From Henckelia pumila (Eukaryota > Streptophyta > Magnoliopsida > Lamiales > Gesneriaceae), in NCBI RefSeq assembly GCF_033568475.1, contig NC_133122.1, forward strand, positions 67,727,442 through 67,791,441: DNA of 64,000 nucleotides, given 5' to 3'. The translations under genes were made by a program, and so were the position numbers. A model generated the notes under the pieces. That model was not told where the DNA came from, did no database searches, and saw nothing but the letters and a program-made list of their open reading frames with translations. Below, one piece after another: positions 33,444-44,880 of the stretch (positions are counted from its first letter, which is position 1; each line of letters opens with the position of its first letter).

Positions 33444-34382
33444 ATGTCAAATCGTGACGACCAGAGTTCTCATGGCAGTGTTGGTGGGCGTTGGGGTGAT
33501 GCCGACCGGGAGCCTCGTCGAGAACGGCGTCATCGTCACCATGACGACGAGCGTTTCACTGTGCGTCGATTCTTAGCTATGGGTCCTAAGCCCTTAGTTG
33601 GAGGTGAGTCTCCGGAGGATGCGGAGAACTGGTTAGACCGCATGGAAACGACTTTTCAGACTTTCCAATGCACCGATGAGCAGAAGGTGGAGACCCTTGG
33701 CTATCTTCTAGATGGGCGTGCGCGTAGGTGGTGGAGGTTTACTTCTGCACCTTTTGTTGCGGCGAGAGGAGTGGCCACCTGGGCCGAGTTCCGCACAGCT
33801 TTCCAAAAGCGGTATTTTCCTCCTGCACTCCGACAGTCGAAGGCAGGCGAGCTACTGAGTCTGCGACAGGGAACCATGTCTATCGATGAGTATCAGCAGA
33901 GGTTCTTTGATCTGCTATCCTATTGCCCCGAGATTGCTGATAGCTCAGAGATGAAGTATAATCTGTTCCTTCAGGGCCTTAACCCTGAGATCCATGACCG
34001 TGTGGCGGTTGGTGACGACATGTCCTACGAGGGTTTGGTGAGCCGTTGTCACCAGGCGGAGGACAGCATTCGGCGGAACAGGTCTTTCTCTCAGTCGAGA
34101 CCTGCTAGTTCTTTGGGTCCCCGTGCCCAAACTTTCAAGAAGTCTGGATCTTCTTCTTCCTTTTGTTCTGGAGGTATTGTCCGTTTCGGTAAGAAGGACA
34201 AGTGTGATCACTGTGGGAAGAACCATCCATCCGACAAGTGCCGTAGAGCTTCTGGAGCTTGTTTCCGTTGTGGAGAGACTGGTCATATCCGGAGGGATTG
34301 TCCACTGTCTGGGGGAGGCGGTTCTGGATCTGGTTCAGGATCTGGTTCTCAGGCTACCGTTCAGCAGAGGTCGCAGGGATAG
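33444..34382 (+). CDS. gag: A2 gag polyprotein, nucleocapsid with two zinc knuckles
   Basis: 312 codons starting MSNRDDQSSHGSVGG about 50 bases after the primer site. An Arg/Asp-rich N-terminus is followed by the retrotransposon-gag core (WLDRMETTFQTF, ARRWWRFTSAPF, FQKRYFPPALRQ) at about residues 60-180, which forms the virus-like particle. Two zinc knuckles lie at residues 254-287: CDHCGKNHPSDKC, slightly short in spacing, and CFRCGETGHIRRDC, canonical. A Gly/Ser repeat tail follows. The ORF ends at TAG 34380-34382 in the position where A1 has CAG, so the stop is probably a point mutation. The frame continues into pol. Confidence 0.93.
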   Translation: MSNRDDQSSHGSVGGRWGDADREPRRERRHRHHDDERFTVRRFLAMGPKPLVGGESPEDAENWLDRMETTFQTFQCTDEQKVETLGYLLDGRARRWWRFTSAPFVAARGVATWAEFRTAFQKRYFPPALRQSKAGELLSLRQGTMSIDEYQQRFFDLLSYCPEIADSSEMKYNLFLQGLNPEIHDRVAVGDDMSYEGLVSRCHQAEDSIRRNRSFSQSRPASSLGPRAQTFKKSGSSSSFCSGGIVRFGKKDKCDHCGKNHPSDKCRRASGACFRCGETGHIRRDCPLSGGGGSGSGSGSGSQATVQQRSQG

Positions 34383-34400
34383 TCTGCTGGGAGTTCTCAT

Positions 34401-37400
34401 TTGAGGCCACGAGCTTCTGGCCAGGTGTTTGCCCTGAGACATGATCAGGCTGTGGAGGAGAATGAGAAAGTCATCGCAGGTACATTTATGCTTTATGGTA
34501 TACCTGCTCTTGTACTTATTGACACTGGTGCATCTCATTCCTTCATTTCTGCACGTTTTGTTAAGAGGCATAAGTTACCATGCATTGCACTAGACGTAAT
34601 GATGTCTGTTTCTACTCCGACGGGCCAATCTGCTTTGGCTAAGCGTCTAGTGATGGGTTGCCCTTTAGAGTTCGAAGGGAACGTTCTGTTGGCGAATCTC
34701 ATGGTCCTGGCGATGGACGACTTTGATTGCATTCTGGGAATAGATGTGCTGACTACCTATCGAGCTTCAGTGGACTGCTATCAGAGATTAGTACGCTTTC
34801 ATCCGGAAGGGAGTGAGAGCTGGTTTTTCTATGGTGAGGGAGCGCGACCCCCGATGCCTTTGGTATCAGCTTTGAGAGCCTGTCGAGCTCTAGAGTCTGG
34901 CGGGGAAGGCTACCTTATCTATGCAGTTGATTTGTCCGCTGAGAGTATTGGGATAGAGAGCATTCCTGTTGTGGATGAATTTCCAGATGTGTTTCCTGAT
35001 GAGATTCCGGGTTTTCCTCCTGCTAGGGAAGTCGAGTTTGGCATAGAGTTGATGCCGGGTACTTCGCCTATTTCTAGAGCACCGTATCGTCTGGCACCGT
35101 CAGAGATGCGTGAGTTAAAGAATCAGCTACAGGATCTTTTGGACAAGGGGTACATTCGTCCTAGTGTATCTCCTTGGGGAGCTCCTGTTCTCTTCGTGAA
35201 GAAGAAGGATGGGTCGATGCGGCTGTGCATTGACTATCGGCAGCTGAATCGAGTTACTGTGAAAAACAAGTATCCGTTGCCTCGTGTTGATGACTTGTTT
35301 GACCAGCTGCAGGGCACATCAATTTACTCCAAGATTGACTTGAGATCTGGGTATCATCAGTTGAGAGTTCGTGATCAGGACGTAGCCAAGACTGCATTCC
35401 GTACTCGCTATGGGCATTACGAGTTCCTAGTGATGCCATTTGGTTTGACTAATGCGCCGGCTATATTCATGGATCTGATGAACCGTGTCTTCAGGGAGTA
35501 TTTGGACAAGTTTGTCGTGGTCTTCATTGACGACATCCTGGTTTATTCGCGTAATACGGAAGAGCATGTTTCTCACTTGCGGTTGGTACTGCAGACTCTT
35601 CGAGATGAGCAATTGTACGCCAAGCTGAGCAAGTGTGAGTTCTGGATGGATAGAGTGGTTTTTCTTGGCCATATCATATCCAGGGAGGGAATTTCTGTTG
35701 ATCCTAGCAAGATTGAAGCGGTACTTAATTGGTCGCGTCCGACGACAGTTGCTGAGATCCGTAGTTTTCTGGGTCTAGCAGGGTATTATCGTCGCTTCAT
35801 TCTGAACTTCTCTCAGTTAGCTCGACCGTTGACGCAGCTTACCCGCAAGGGTGTGGATTTTGAGTGGTCCTCCGAGTGTGAGGAGAATTTCCGTGAGCTT
35901 CGACGGCGGTTGACTTCTGCGCCGGTGTTAGCATTACCGTCAGGATCTGGAGGGTATGTAGTTTACACGGATGCTTCTCTTCAGGGGTTAGGTTGTGTCC
36001 TGACTCAGAATGGGCATGTGATCGCATACGCTTCTAGACAGCTGAAGATTCACGAGGACAACTACCCAGTCCATGATTTGGAGTTAGCAGCCATTGTGTT
36101 CGCTTTGAAGATCTGGCGTCATTATCTGTATGGCGAGAAATTTGAGATCTTCACCGACCATAAGAGTCTCAAGTATTTGTTCACTCAGGCAGAATTGAAC
36201 ATGAGACAGAGACGTTGGATGGACTTGCTTAAGGACTATGATTGCGAGATTAAGTACCATCCGGGAGCTGCTAATCTCACCGCTGATGCTTTGAGTCGCA
36301 AGGTGCGACTATCCGCACTTCAGACTTGTTCGATGTCTAGTGCGATCAGTGACTGTTGTACTTCAGGTTATACCTTCAAGCATAAGAAAGGTATGCAGAG
36401 TATCCAGATGTTTGCGATATTATCTGAGCCAGCCTTGTATTCGCGGATCCGAGATGCTCAGATGTCTGATTCAAAGACCCAGCGTTTAGCTCGTCTAGCT
36501 AACGAGGGTAGCTCGTCTGGATTTCATTATCAGTCAGATGGATTTCTGTGTTTGTCTGGTAGGCTTGTGATTCCGCAGGATGAAGAGTTGCGAGAGGAGA
36601 TTTTATCTCAGGCACATCGCACTAAGTTGAGTATTCATCCTGGAAGCAACAAGATGTACAAGGATCTACGTACTCGTTTCTGGTGGAAGGGAATGAAACG
36701 CAGTGTTTATCAGTTTGTTTCGAGATGTTTGGTGTGTCAACAGGTCAAGGCAGAGCACCGACGACCTGGAGGATTGCTTCACAGTCTGCCTATTCCTGAA
36801 TGGAAATGGGAGTTTATCACTATGGACTTTGTGACCCATTTGCCGGTATCCCCGAGGAACTGTGATGCTATCTGGGTTGTGGTGGACCGACTCACCAAGT
36901 CAGCGCATTTCATTGCCTATAGCCGGGAGTACAATGTGGATCGTATGGCTCGGTTGTACATTCAGGAGATCGTTCGACTTCATGGAGTGCCTGTGAGCAT
37001 TGTCAGCGATCGGGACCCCAGGTTTACTTCTAGATTCTGGGGGAGTGTTCAGCGTGCGATGGGTACTACTCTCAGTTTGAGTACAGCCTATCATCCAGAG
37101 ACTGATGGTCAATCAGAGCGCACTATCCGTACGTTAGAGGATATGCTTAGAGCGTGCGTCATGGATTTTGGTTCAGCCTGGCAGGATCATTTGCCGTTGA
37201 TCGAGTTCGCTTACAACAATAGCTATCACACTAGTATTGGAATGGCACCTTTTGAAGCGTTGTATGGGCGACGTTGTCGTACTCCACTCTTCTGGGAAGA
37301 AGTGGGGGAGAGACAGGCTGAAGGACCGGAGTTTATCCAACAGGCGATAGACATTATTGATCAGATCAAGAAACGGATTAAGACAGCCCAGGATCGTCAG

Positions 37401-37859
37401 GCCAGTTATGCTAATATCAAGCGTAGGCCTTTGCAGTTCGAGGTCGGGGAGAAAGTGTTTCTGAGAGTGTCACCTTTTCGCAAGATTCTCAGATTTGGCC
37501 TTAAGGGCAAGTTGTCTCCCAGATTTATCGGTCCGTTTGAGATCTTAGAGAGCATTGGCGATTTGGCTTATCGACTAGCATTGCCACCGCATCTATCTAG
37601 TATTCACGACGTGTTCCACGTATCACTGTTGCGACGGTATGTGGCGGATGAGTCCCACATTCTGCAGCGGTCTGATGTTCAGGTGGATAAGGATTTGACT
37701 TATGTTGAGAAACCTCTTCGTATCCTGGATTATAAGGATAAGGTTTTACGGAACAAAGTCATTCCTTTGGTTTTAGTTCAGTGGCAGCGCCGAGGCACTG
37801 AGGAAGCTACTTGGGAGCTTGAGGACAGGATGCGTAAAGACCATCCTGAGTTGTTTTGA
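34401..37859 (+). CDS. pol: A2 pol: protease, RT, RNase H, integrase, chromodomain
   Basis: An uninterrupted 1152-codon frame, in phase with gag. Protease active site [10 protein letters not shown] at residues 39-48. RT runs from [10 protein letters not shown] through [12 protein letters not shown] to [10 protein letters not shown] (catalytic DD near residue 377). RNase H has VVYTDAS near 520, [10 protein letters not shown] and [10 protein letters not shown]. Integrase shows the HHCC zinc domain (H...H in [10 protein letters not shown], then CLVCQQVK), catalytic D in TMDFVTHLP (about 808), D in SDRDPRF (about 870) and E in [11 protein letters not shown] (about 906). The end, [19 protein letters not shown], is chromodomain-like, suggesting targeting to heterochromatin as in the Tekay/Del chromoviruses. 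All catalytic residues I checked are present. The first Met is not necessarily a real start, since pol is normally made as part of gag-pol. Confidence 0.95.
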   Translation: MRPRASGQVFALRHDQAVEENEKVIAGTFMLYGIPALVLIDTGASHSFISARFVKRHKLPCIALDVMMSVSTPTGQSALAKRLVMGCPLEFEGNVLLANLMVLAMDDFDCILGIDVLTTYRASVDCYQRLVRFHPEGSESWFFYGEGARPPMPLVSALRACRALESGGEGYLIYAVDLSAESIGIESIPVVDEFPDVFPDEIPGFPPAREVEFGIELMPGTSPISRAPYRLAPSEMRELKNQLQDLLDKGYIRPSVSPWGAPVLFVKKKDGSMRLCIDYRQLNRVTVKNKYPLPRVDDLFDQLQGTSIYSKIDLRSGYHQLRVRDQDVAKTAFRTRYGHYEFLVMPFGLTNAPAIFMDLMNRVFREYLDKFVVVFIDDILVYSRNTEEHVSHLRLVLQTLRDEQLYAKLSKCEFWMDRVVFLGHIISREGISVDPSKIEAVLNWSRPTTVAEIRSFLGLAGYYRRFILNFSQLARPLTQLTRKGVDFEWSSECEENFRELRRRLTSAPVLALPSGSGGYVVYTDASLQGLGCVLTQNGHVIAYASRQLKIHEDNYPVHDLELAAIVFALKIWRHYLYGEKFEIFTDHKSLKYLFTQAELNMRQRRWMDLLKDYDCEIKYHPGAANLTADALSRKVRLSALQTCSMSSAISDCCTSGYTFKHKKGMQSIQMFAILSEPALYSRIRDAQMSDSKTQRLARLANEGSSSGFHYQSDGFLCLSGRLVIPQDEELREEILSQAHRTKLSIHPGSNKMYKDLRTRFWWKGMKRSVYQFVSRCLVCQQVKAEHRRPGGLLHSLPIPEWKWEFITMDFVTHLPVSPRNCDAIWVVVDRLTKSAHFIAYSREYNVDRMARLYIQEIVRLHGVPVSIVSDRDPRFTSRFWGSVQRAMGTTLSLSTAYHPETDGQSERTIRTLEDMLRACVMDFGSAWQDHLPLIEFAYNNSYHTSIGMAPFEALYGRRCRTPLFWEEVGERQAEGPEFIQQAIDIIDQIKKRIKTAQDRQASYANIKRRPLQFEVGEKVFLRVSPFRKILRFGLKGKLSPRFIGPFEILESIGDLAYRLALPPHLSSIHDVFHVSLLRRYVADESHILQRSDVQVDKDLTYVEKPLRILDYKDKVLRNKVIPLVLVQWQRRGTEEATWELEDRMRKDHPELF

Positions 37860-37994
37860 TTTCATTCTTTAAGTTGTATTCAGTTGCAAACTCTGTAAAC
37901 GTTTGATTTGAATAAAGAATGTTTCTGATTTCTGTATTTGCATTCGGTACTTAAGATCTGATTTCGAGGACGAAATATCTTAAGTGGGGGAGAA

Positions 37995-39335
37995 TGTAGT
38001 AGCCCGAACCCTAATTGAGTAATTAAGGATTAATGCTAATTAAATAAATTGGGGATTGGACGGATCGGAAGCTCCGAAGGGACGATCGGAAGCTCCGATC
38101 GGGATCGGAAGCTCCGATGAGCGATCGGAGGCACCGATCGATATTACGTCATCCATGACGTGTGGCTGGATCGGAAGCTCCGATCAGGACCGGAGGCTCC
38201 GATCTCCCCTATCCGGAGTCATCAAGTGATATTTTGACACGTGGCAGATCAGGATCTTCGGAAGCTCCGATGGCAGGATCGGACGTTCCGATCGAGGTTC
38301 GGACGTTCCGATCAGGGATCGGAAGCTCCGATCGTTGTCTATAAATAGAAGGCCGAGGCTTCATTTCTCCTTGCCAATTCCGGATTTCCTCTCTATTTCT
38401 AGTCATATTCGAGCTGTTCTAGTCTTCTTAGGCTTGGTCCGGAGGTCGGAGAGGCGTTCGATAGTCGTAGCGGAGTTGTGCCCAAGTTCTGAAGGCATCG
38501 ACATCAAAGGGCTAACGACGGACGCAGGTATAGCTTTGAGCTCCTAAAAATATTTAGGAGTATGCTATAGCTTAGTTAAGGCTTTTAGGGCGCTATAATG
38601 ATAGTAGTATCATTTCGCTGTGTAGGCGGACTTTAGGCTTGGACTTAGAGCTGGTAGTGCCTACCTGGTATTTGAGGTACGAAAGTACTGTTCGAGATAT
38701 CCTGACTGAGTATGCATGTATTATGTGACTGCATGATTTATGTGCCATGATATTATGCTGCATTCATTTGCATCTTGCTGTATCTCCTTCGAGATGTCTG
38801 TTAGTAGGGTTGTACCCTATCCTGTTAGTGGATTGGACTTCCATCGATTTGGGTCCGGCGTATCCACGGTTATCTCGGTATGGGAGCCACCTCCTGAAGC
38901 GACGGCACAGCGTGCTACATACCAGGGCCCGGTCTGTCTCTGTTATCTGATCCTTGACCTCGAGTCTATAGGGAGTTCACTTTACATGCATGTATACTCA
39001 TACTCTCGCACTGAGCGTTTTATGCTCACGTCTCGTACTCTGTATTTTCTGGACACCCTATTCCATGGGGCAGGTTTGCGATTGGACGAGGAGGGTGGAT
39101 CCAGGAGGGGCTAGTCAGTGGTTGGCCAGCTGGAGCTTCGTCTAGGTTTTATTACTGTTGTTTGGGTTTATACAGCTATTCGATTTGGTTGTATATTATT
39201 GGATAATTACAGATTTCTTTTCTTGGGATTGTATAATGTTATTGGTTTCCGCAGTTTTATTCTGATATCTGTTTTATTAAGTTAATTGCATGCCTAAGTT
39301 CTGTTTAGTAGGTGATCCGGGTAAGGGTCACTACA
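37995..39335 (+). repeat. 3' LTR of A2
   Basis: Preceded by the polypurine tract AGTGGGGGAGAA (37983-37994) and by TTTCGAGGACGAA (37962-37974). It carries the same near-palindrome array (38062-38338) and TATA box near 38339 as the 5' LTR. Confidence 0.93.
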
Positions 39336-40146
39336 TAAATTTAATGAAAGAGAAGTTGGACTTCTTAACTAAAGGGAGTGGGATTTCCTAAAATGACATA
39401 GGGATGGGCATTTTTGGAAATCACTGAATTCGGATTCGGAAAAATTATCTTGACTTTAAAAGATGCAGAAATGGTTTTTGTGCACATTGGTAAAATCAGT
39501 TTATCAATCGGAGTCACGATGAATTTTATATTAATTTTTAGAACAACGGGATTGGCTTGTTGGGCTTAAGTTATTGATTGTGGGCTTTAAGGATTTAGAG
39601 TCCTAACACAATTATAACTTAAACTAGTCTAGAAATTATCTATAAATACATGTAGTGGGTTCGAAAATTGCATGAGAATTCATTCATCAAATTTTCGAAC
39701 ACACACATATTATTCTCTAAGGGTTTTTCGAAAATTCTTGTCCCTTTCGGAAAAAATTCGGTCTTGTGATTTTTGTGAAAAATTACAATCCGGATTAACA
39801 GATCATATCTGTTTATTCTCTACGCAAACTTCTGATTGATTTCTAGTGCAGTCAATCAGAGGGTTTTGTTTTCTATTCGTGGACCTGATTGAAGAAACGT
39901 TTGTTCATCAGTTCCGGGGATATACAACAAGAGCAGATTAAATTCTATTGGTGTCCATAATCTCGCTTTGAGATTTTAAGGTAAAATATTTAATTGTGAT
40001 TATTTATTTTACTTACACAAATTTAATCGTAAAAGTTTTGATACCCAGATATGGAATCGTTCCATATTAATAAAATAAAATTTTTAAACTTTCGCTGTAC
40101 CGGGTATCAATTCTAATTGATCTGAACACCGATTTCCAACACATCC

Positions 40147-42447
40147 TCGTATATTCACCAAGTGAAGAAGACCACAAAGAGCATCTTCGTCTCACTCTCC
40201 AGACGCTGAGAGAGAAAGAACTTTATGCCAAATTCAAGAAGTGTGAATTTTGGCTAAAGAGCGTCACATTCTTGGGTCATATAATATCCAAAGATGGAGT
40301 ATCTATGGATCCCAAGAAAGTGGAGGCAGTTATGGATTGGCCTAGACCAAAAACGGTAATTGAAATTCGAAGCTTTCTAGGTTTGGCTGGTTACTATCGA
40401 AAATTTGTGGAAGGTTTTTCCTCGATACCTATACCTCTCGCCAAACTCACACAAAAGAACTCTAAATTCAACTGGGATGAAACGTGTGAAAAGAGCTTCG
40501 AAATTTTGAAAAAAAAGCTGGCATCTACACTAGTATTGACACTACCGACTGAAGGCAAGGATTTTACCATCTATAGTGATGCGTCAAAAGGAGGATTGGG
40601 ATGCGTACTCATGTAAGATGGAAGGGTAATTGCTTATGCTTCAAGACAACTAAAATCGTATGAGAAAAATTACCCTACGCATGACCTCGAATTAGCCGCA
40701 GTGGTCTTTGCACTAAAGATTTGGAGACATTATCTTTATGGTGCAAAGTGTGAAATATTTACCGATCACCAAAGTCTCAAGTACTTGTTTACTCAAAAAA
40801 GTTGAATATGAGACAGAGAAGGTGGATTGAACTATTGAAGGATTATGACTTGACAATAAGCTACCACCCTAGAAAATCAAACAAGGTAGCTGATGCTCTA
40901 AGTCGGAAGAACACGGGTAAGGTGATCTTAGCCTCACTCTCAGTGCAACCATGTCTTCGAGAAACAGTCAAGTCAAAACAGAACCAAGATCCTTCTTTAG
41001 CAAAACTCAGGGAGCAAGCAGGAGAAGGAAAGGCACCAAATCTTGAAATAGATCAAAATGGAGTTATTTGGATGAAAGGACGATTGTGTGTACCTGACAT
41101 AGACAATATTTGTCAGGAGGTAATTTCTGAAGCACACAAATCAAAATTTTCAGTTCATCCCGGCAGTACCAAAATGTATAGGGATTTGAAAGGAAATTTT
41201 TGGTGGAATGGAATGAAAAAGGATGTTGCAGAGTTTGTTTCCAGATGCCAGGTCTGTAAGCAAGTCAAAGACGAACATCAACGACCTGGAGGATTACTGC
41301 AGCCCCTGGAAATTCCGGAATGGAAATGGGAGCACATTTCTATGGATTTTGTTGTCGGTTTACCCAAGTCAAGACAGAGTCATGACGGGATATGAGTAAT
41401 TGTGGATAGACTAACAAAGACAGCGCACTTTCTACCGGTTCGCATGAATTATAACCTGGATAAGCTAGCTACCCTATATATGGATAATATCGTGAGATTA
41501 CATGGGGTACCTGCTAGTATTTTGTTGGATAGGGATCCGAGATTTGTGTCCCGATTCTGGAAAAGTTTTCAAGAAGTAATGGGAACCAAGGTTACTCTCA
41601 GTACAGCCTACCATCGGCAGACTGATGTCCAAATAGAGAGAACAATTCAAACCTTGAAAGATATGTTGAGGACTTGTGCCCTAGACTTTAGTGGTAACTG
41701 GAGTGAACACTTTCCTTTAATCAAGTTCGCTTACAATAATAGTTACCACAACAGTATTGGAATGGCACCATTTGAAGCTTTGTATGGGAGAAAGTGTCAT
41801 TCACCATTGTATTGGGATGAAGTTGGAGAGAAAGCCATCACTTGGCCTGAACTTGTTCAAGCAATAGTAGAAAAAGTGGCCATCATCAAGGAAAGACTCA
41901 AAGCTGCTCAAGATCGACAAAAGAGCTGGGCTGATATGAAGAGACGATCGTTGGAATTTGAAATAGGTGAAATGCTTATGTTAAAGTCTCACCCATGAAA
42001 GGGGTGATCCGGTTCGGGAAAAACGGGAAGTTAAACCTGAGATATGTCGGACCATTTGAGATTTTGGACAAGGTGGGAACATTGGCATATAGATTGACAT
42101 TACTACCGGATATGTCAAGAATTCACAATGTTTTCCAAGTGTCTCAGTTGAGGAAATACATTCCGGACCCAAGTCATGTCCTTGAAAGTGCACCCCTTGT
42201 AGTCGAAGGGAATCTAAATGAGAAACTTAAGTATGAAGAGGTTCCTATTCGAATTGTGGACACAAAGGACCAAGTGCTAAGGAGACGAACAATTCCATAC
42301 GTCAAGGTGCAGTGGTCTAATCATTCTGAAAGGGAAGCCACATGGGAACTCGAAGAGAAAATGCGGAAACAATATCCTCATATTTTTGAGGGGCAAATCA
42401 AATCAAGTTTCGAGGACGAAACTCTCAATAAGGAGGGTGGGATGTGA
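40147..42447 (+). pseudogene. Chromovirus B pol, second part: RT end, RNase H, integrase, chromodomain
   Basis: Resumes RT directly after the FIDDIL of 30948 with [12 protein letters not shown]. RNase H has [12 protein letters not shown], a TAA at 40614 in place of a Gln codon, and a frame change in an A-run near 40795. Integrase has the HHCC domain (SVHPGSTKMY, CQVCKQVK), catalytic D in SMDFVVGLP, a TGA at 41393 replacing Trp before VIVDRLTK, and LLDRDPRF where the family has S-D-R-D: the catalytic aspartate aligns one residue off or is changed. A frame change near 41995 precedes the chromodomain-like end (REATWELEEKMRKQYPHIF). The frame then reads through TTTCGAGGACGAA and stops five bases inside the 3' LTR (TGA 42445-42447). 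Confidence 0.88.
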
Positions 42448-43980
42448 AGGCTCGGCTTTCAAAAGTAGTCAGGGATGGATAGCAGCTTTGCAAAGAGTTG
42501 TAACTGATGAGTTTAAAAGGTCATCAAATTCAAAATTAAGAGGTAATGATCAGCTGATAGTCAAGAGTTGTAACAGCCAAGAATAAAGAGAAATGATGGC
42601 TATTAAAATGGAGGTTACTAGCCGTGAAGAATAGATGAATCGACAGCTATGTGAAGCATATAAATAGGGGAATAAACTGATGGAAAAGAGCACACAAACT
42701 CGAGCAGCACACCTCCATATTCTTGAGCAGAATTTCTGCCCATTTCCAAGCAGAATTCCTGCTCATTTTCGAGCAGATTATTGCCCAGATTCGAAGGAGT
42801 TTTTATGCTAAAAAGTCAAATCCAAATAGCAACAGTTGAAGCCTTGAAAACTCGAGAATGCGGCATCATTTTGAGAAAAGGATTCTGGCCATTTCTAAAC
42901 AAGTAAGCAATATTCTGAGATCAAGTTTATGTTCAGTTTTGAAGCCTTTGGATTTGTCTAAGTGTTGCAACAAACACCTGCAGCAACCATTGAAGATTTA
43001 GAAGCGATCAAAGTTCATAAATCTGTCCAAAGCATTGCTACATTCGATCAAGAAGTTTCATTGTTTTTCTGTCCAAAGTCCAAACAATACATTCGGTCCT
43101 TTACTTGGTTTTGAGGATTTCTTAAATTCGAGATCATATAACAACATCTACTCCTTCACGATTTTCTTAGAAATCGAATACTGTAAGTGGGCTTCTACCT
43201 TTCTTTTGTGTGATATAAGTTTCTACACTTATATTTATTTTTGTGTGTGAGTTAAGTTTTATAAAATAAATAATTATTCTTTTGAAAATTCGATCGGCAT
43301 GATACGTATATTCGTTCCATTTTGATATATATTATTTTTTGGATATTCGTGATATTATTTGAAGCATGTTAGAATAATTTGGAAATATTTGAGATGCACT
43401 GTTGAGAGTCGAATTAGAAATGGTTAAGGAATTTCTGATTATTTGATTTGATATGGCCCTGATGTGGTGGGTTATAATAATATCCTTTGGCCTCGCCCCT
43501 TAGAGGAGTAACATATAGGGGACTGATCAGTAGAACCACGGAAAATGAGATAATTAACAGTGCAATATTTGCTTCGTATTTGTGTCAGATTCAGCATGCT
43601 TATTTTGTTTCGAGATTATGAAATATACATGTGTACATGTAAATATATTTTTGGTGTTTATCGTGTTCGATCGGCCCCCACTTGCTGAGTGTTTCTCAAA
43701 ACACTCACCCCCTTACTTTCCTCCTAGATACCGAAGAACAGTTAGAAGAGGATGAACAATATGCATTCTGGGGTTGGTGATCAGTTTGAAGTTTTATTAG
43801 TAGTTATTTTATGTTATTTTGTCGCTTCCGCTATTGTCGTATTTCCTATTTTGTAAAGACATATTTGATTATGTAAAAGACTGGTTGAAGGATATTTTCT
43901 ATACTACGTGGCTTGTTGTTTTATAATTCGAAATGTTAAACAACGCCGATGTCAACTAGGCCCGGTTTCGGGGCGTGACA
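42443..43980 (+). repeat. 3' LTR of chromovirus B, full length
   Basis: Starts TGTGAAGGCTCGG after the polypurine stretch AAGGAGGGTGGGA and ends GGGGCGTGACA. It includes TATAAATA at 42659-42666, missing from the 5' copy. It also preserves the empty insertion site of A1 (CTATTAAAATGGAGG, 42599-42613). Unlike the A family it has no dense palindrome array. Confidence 0.9.
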
Positions 43981-44351
43981 CCTAGCACTACCTTGCATGT
44001 ATTCCCTATGATGGTGATCAAGAATTGATTTTCAAGGGCGGCGGGAAATTTCCCAAGCTCAAGAAATTGTATCTGCTGGAACTAAGAGGATTAAGATGCG
44101 TGCGAGTGGAGAAGGGGTCCATGCCTCGCCTAGAAAGACTGAGATTTTGGGGTTGTGTGCTGATGGAGGAGTTGCCCGAGGGCATCGAGCATTTGACCAA
44201 TCTTCAACATGTGGATTTCTTGGATCAAGTGTCGGATAAATTCATTGAGAGACTTGTGGAGCAGAAATACAAGGGAGGGCTTCTTGTGCATGTTTCCAAA
44301 GTTGAGGTTTGGAATCTTGTCGACGATGAATGGAATCTACGGCAGCTGTAG
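43981..44351 (+). pseudogene. CC-NBS-LRR resistance gene, 3' LRR end
   Basis: The open piece 44025-44351 encodes the last leucine-rich repeats of a CC-NBS-LRR: KFPKLKKLYLLELRGLRCVR, then MPRLERLRFWGC, then LPEGIEHLTNLQHVDFLDQ, ending EWNLRQL at a TAG-type stop. It continues the LRR broken at 19141; the flanks of chromovirus B (ACTAG/CCTAG) mark the join. Bases 43986-44024 also look like LRR sequence in a shifted frame, so a small frameshift exists near the join. Confidence 0.88.
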
Positions 44352-44808
44352 CTTATGGATATACATGGGTAAATTTATTTTATATTTTATGTTTTTACAC
44401 TTGAGACTTGTTTGAGTTTGATATTCAGTTTGGATGTACGTTTGATTCCAATAATGACCTTATTTTCCATCCATTTCCCCTTATTTCTCCTCCATAATCT
44501 TCTCCATCTTTAACTACCCACACCATCGTCTTCAGGGTTTGTCTGTTCAATTTCCTTTACTACTCAGTCCAAACGATTTGCACTATAATTGAAAAGAGGG
44601 CACAAAATAATAAAAGAGGGCACACACGTAGGGATGACAATTGGGCGGGTTTGTGCCCGAGACTTGCCCCATCCTTTGGACCCATCCGCTCCGCCACGTG
44701 AATTCGATGAGTCCAATCCGGTTAGTCTAGTTGGACCCACTAGAAATTATTTAATTTTAAATTTATTAAATAAAAATTTTAAAAAGTTTAAAAATTAACA
44801 AAAAATCA
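44352..44808. other. NLR 3' flank with a possible hAT end
   Basis: No gene. Around 44630 the sequence TAGGGATGACAATTGGGCGGG resembles the terminus of plant hAT miniature elements, but no partner end or target duplication was found, so it is at best a truncated fragment. The last 60 bases are very A/T-rich and lead to the Mutator-like target site. Confidence 0.45.
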
Positions 44809-44818
44809 TTAAATTTAA

Positions 44819-44880
44819 GAATAATGATATATGTACAAATAGAGTTACAAATAGGATTACAAGTATTCTCATCAAAATCT
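44819..44880 (+). repeat. Left terminal inverted repeat of the Mutator-like element
   Basis: About 60 bases pair with 58965-59025, including 28 consecutive identical bases. Identity fades beyond about 44880. Confidence 0.85.

Larger units (their letters stand above)
32038..39335 (+). mobile_element. Element A2 (Ty3/gypsy chromovirus), young and nearly intact
   Basis: LTRs 32038-33377 and 37995-39335 start TGTAGTAGCCC and end GGGTCACTACA. Target duplications TAAAT lie at 32033-32037 and 39336-39340. By eye the LTRs differ at about five positions over 1.34 kb, so insertion is recent. The internal region is one frame from gag to chromodomain, broken only by a TAG at 34380-34382. It is the last insertion in this nest. 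Confidence 0.95.
30949..40141 (+). mobile_element. Solo LTR in the RT gene of B, itself carrying A2
   Basis: Outer ends TGAAAGAGTAGG and CCGATTTCCAACA (TG...CA) are flanked by CATCC at 30944-30948 and 40142-40146. The LTR itself is two pieces, 30949-32037 and 39341-40141, about 1.9 kb in total, separated by A2. It contains no coding sequence. TATAAATAC near 39640 and the A/T-rich end suggest plus orientation. The body resembles LTRs I associate with Ty1/copia elements, but the lineage is not proven by the sequence. It formed by LTR-LTR recombination of a full element. Confidence 0.8.
19142..43980 (+). mobile_element. Chromovirus B (Ty3/gypsy, Tekay-like), inserted in the NLR and itself invaded
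   Basis: LTRs start TGTGAAGGCTCGG and end GGGGCGTGACA. Flanking five bases are ACTAG (19137-19141) and CCTAG (43981-43985), one mismatch. Without later insertions it would be roughly 8 kb. Internal order: primer site 27396, an extra coiled-coil ORF, gag, protease, RT (interrupted at 30948), RNase H, integrase, chromodomain-like end. Coding parts carry several C-to-T type stops and small frameshifts. It is the oldest insertion in this nest because A1 and the solo LTR lie inside it. Confidence 0.88.

Noticed and set aside
33945..34286. Minus-strand ORF of 113 codons in the A2 gag region, with its equivalent in A1
   Set aside because: It is antisense to gag and shows no independent motif; its conservation in A1 follows from gag homology.
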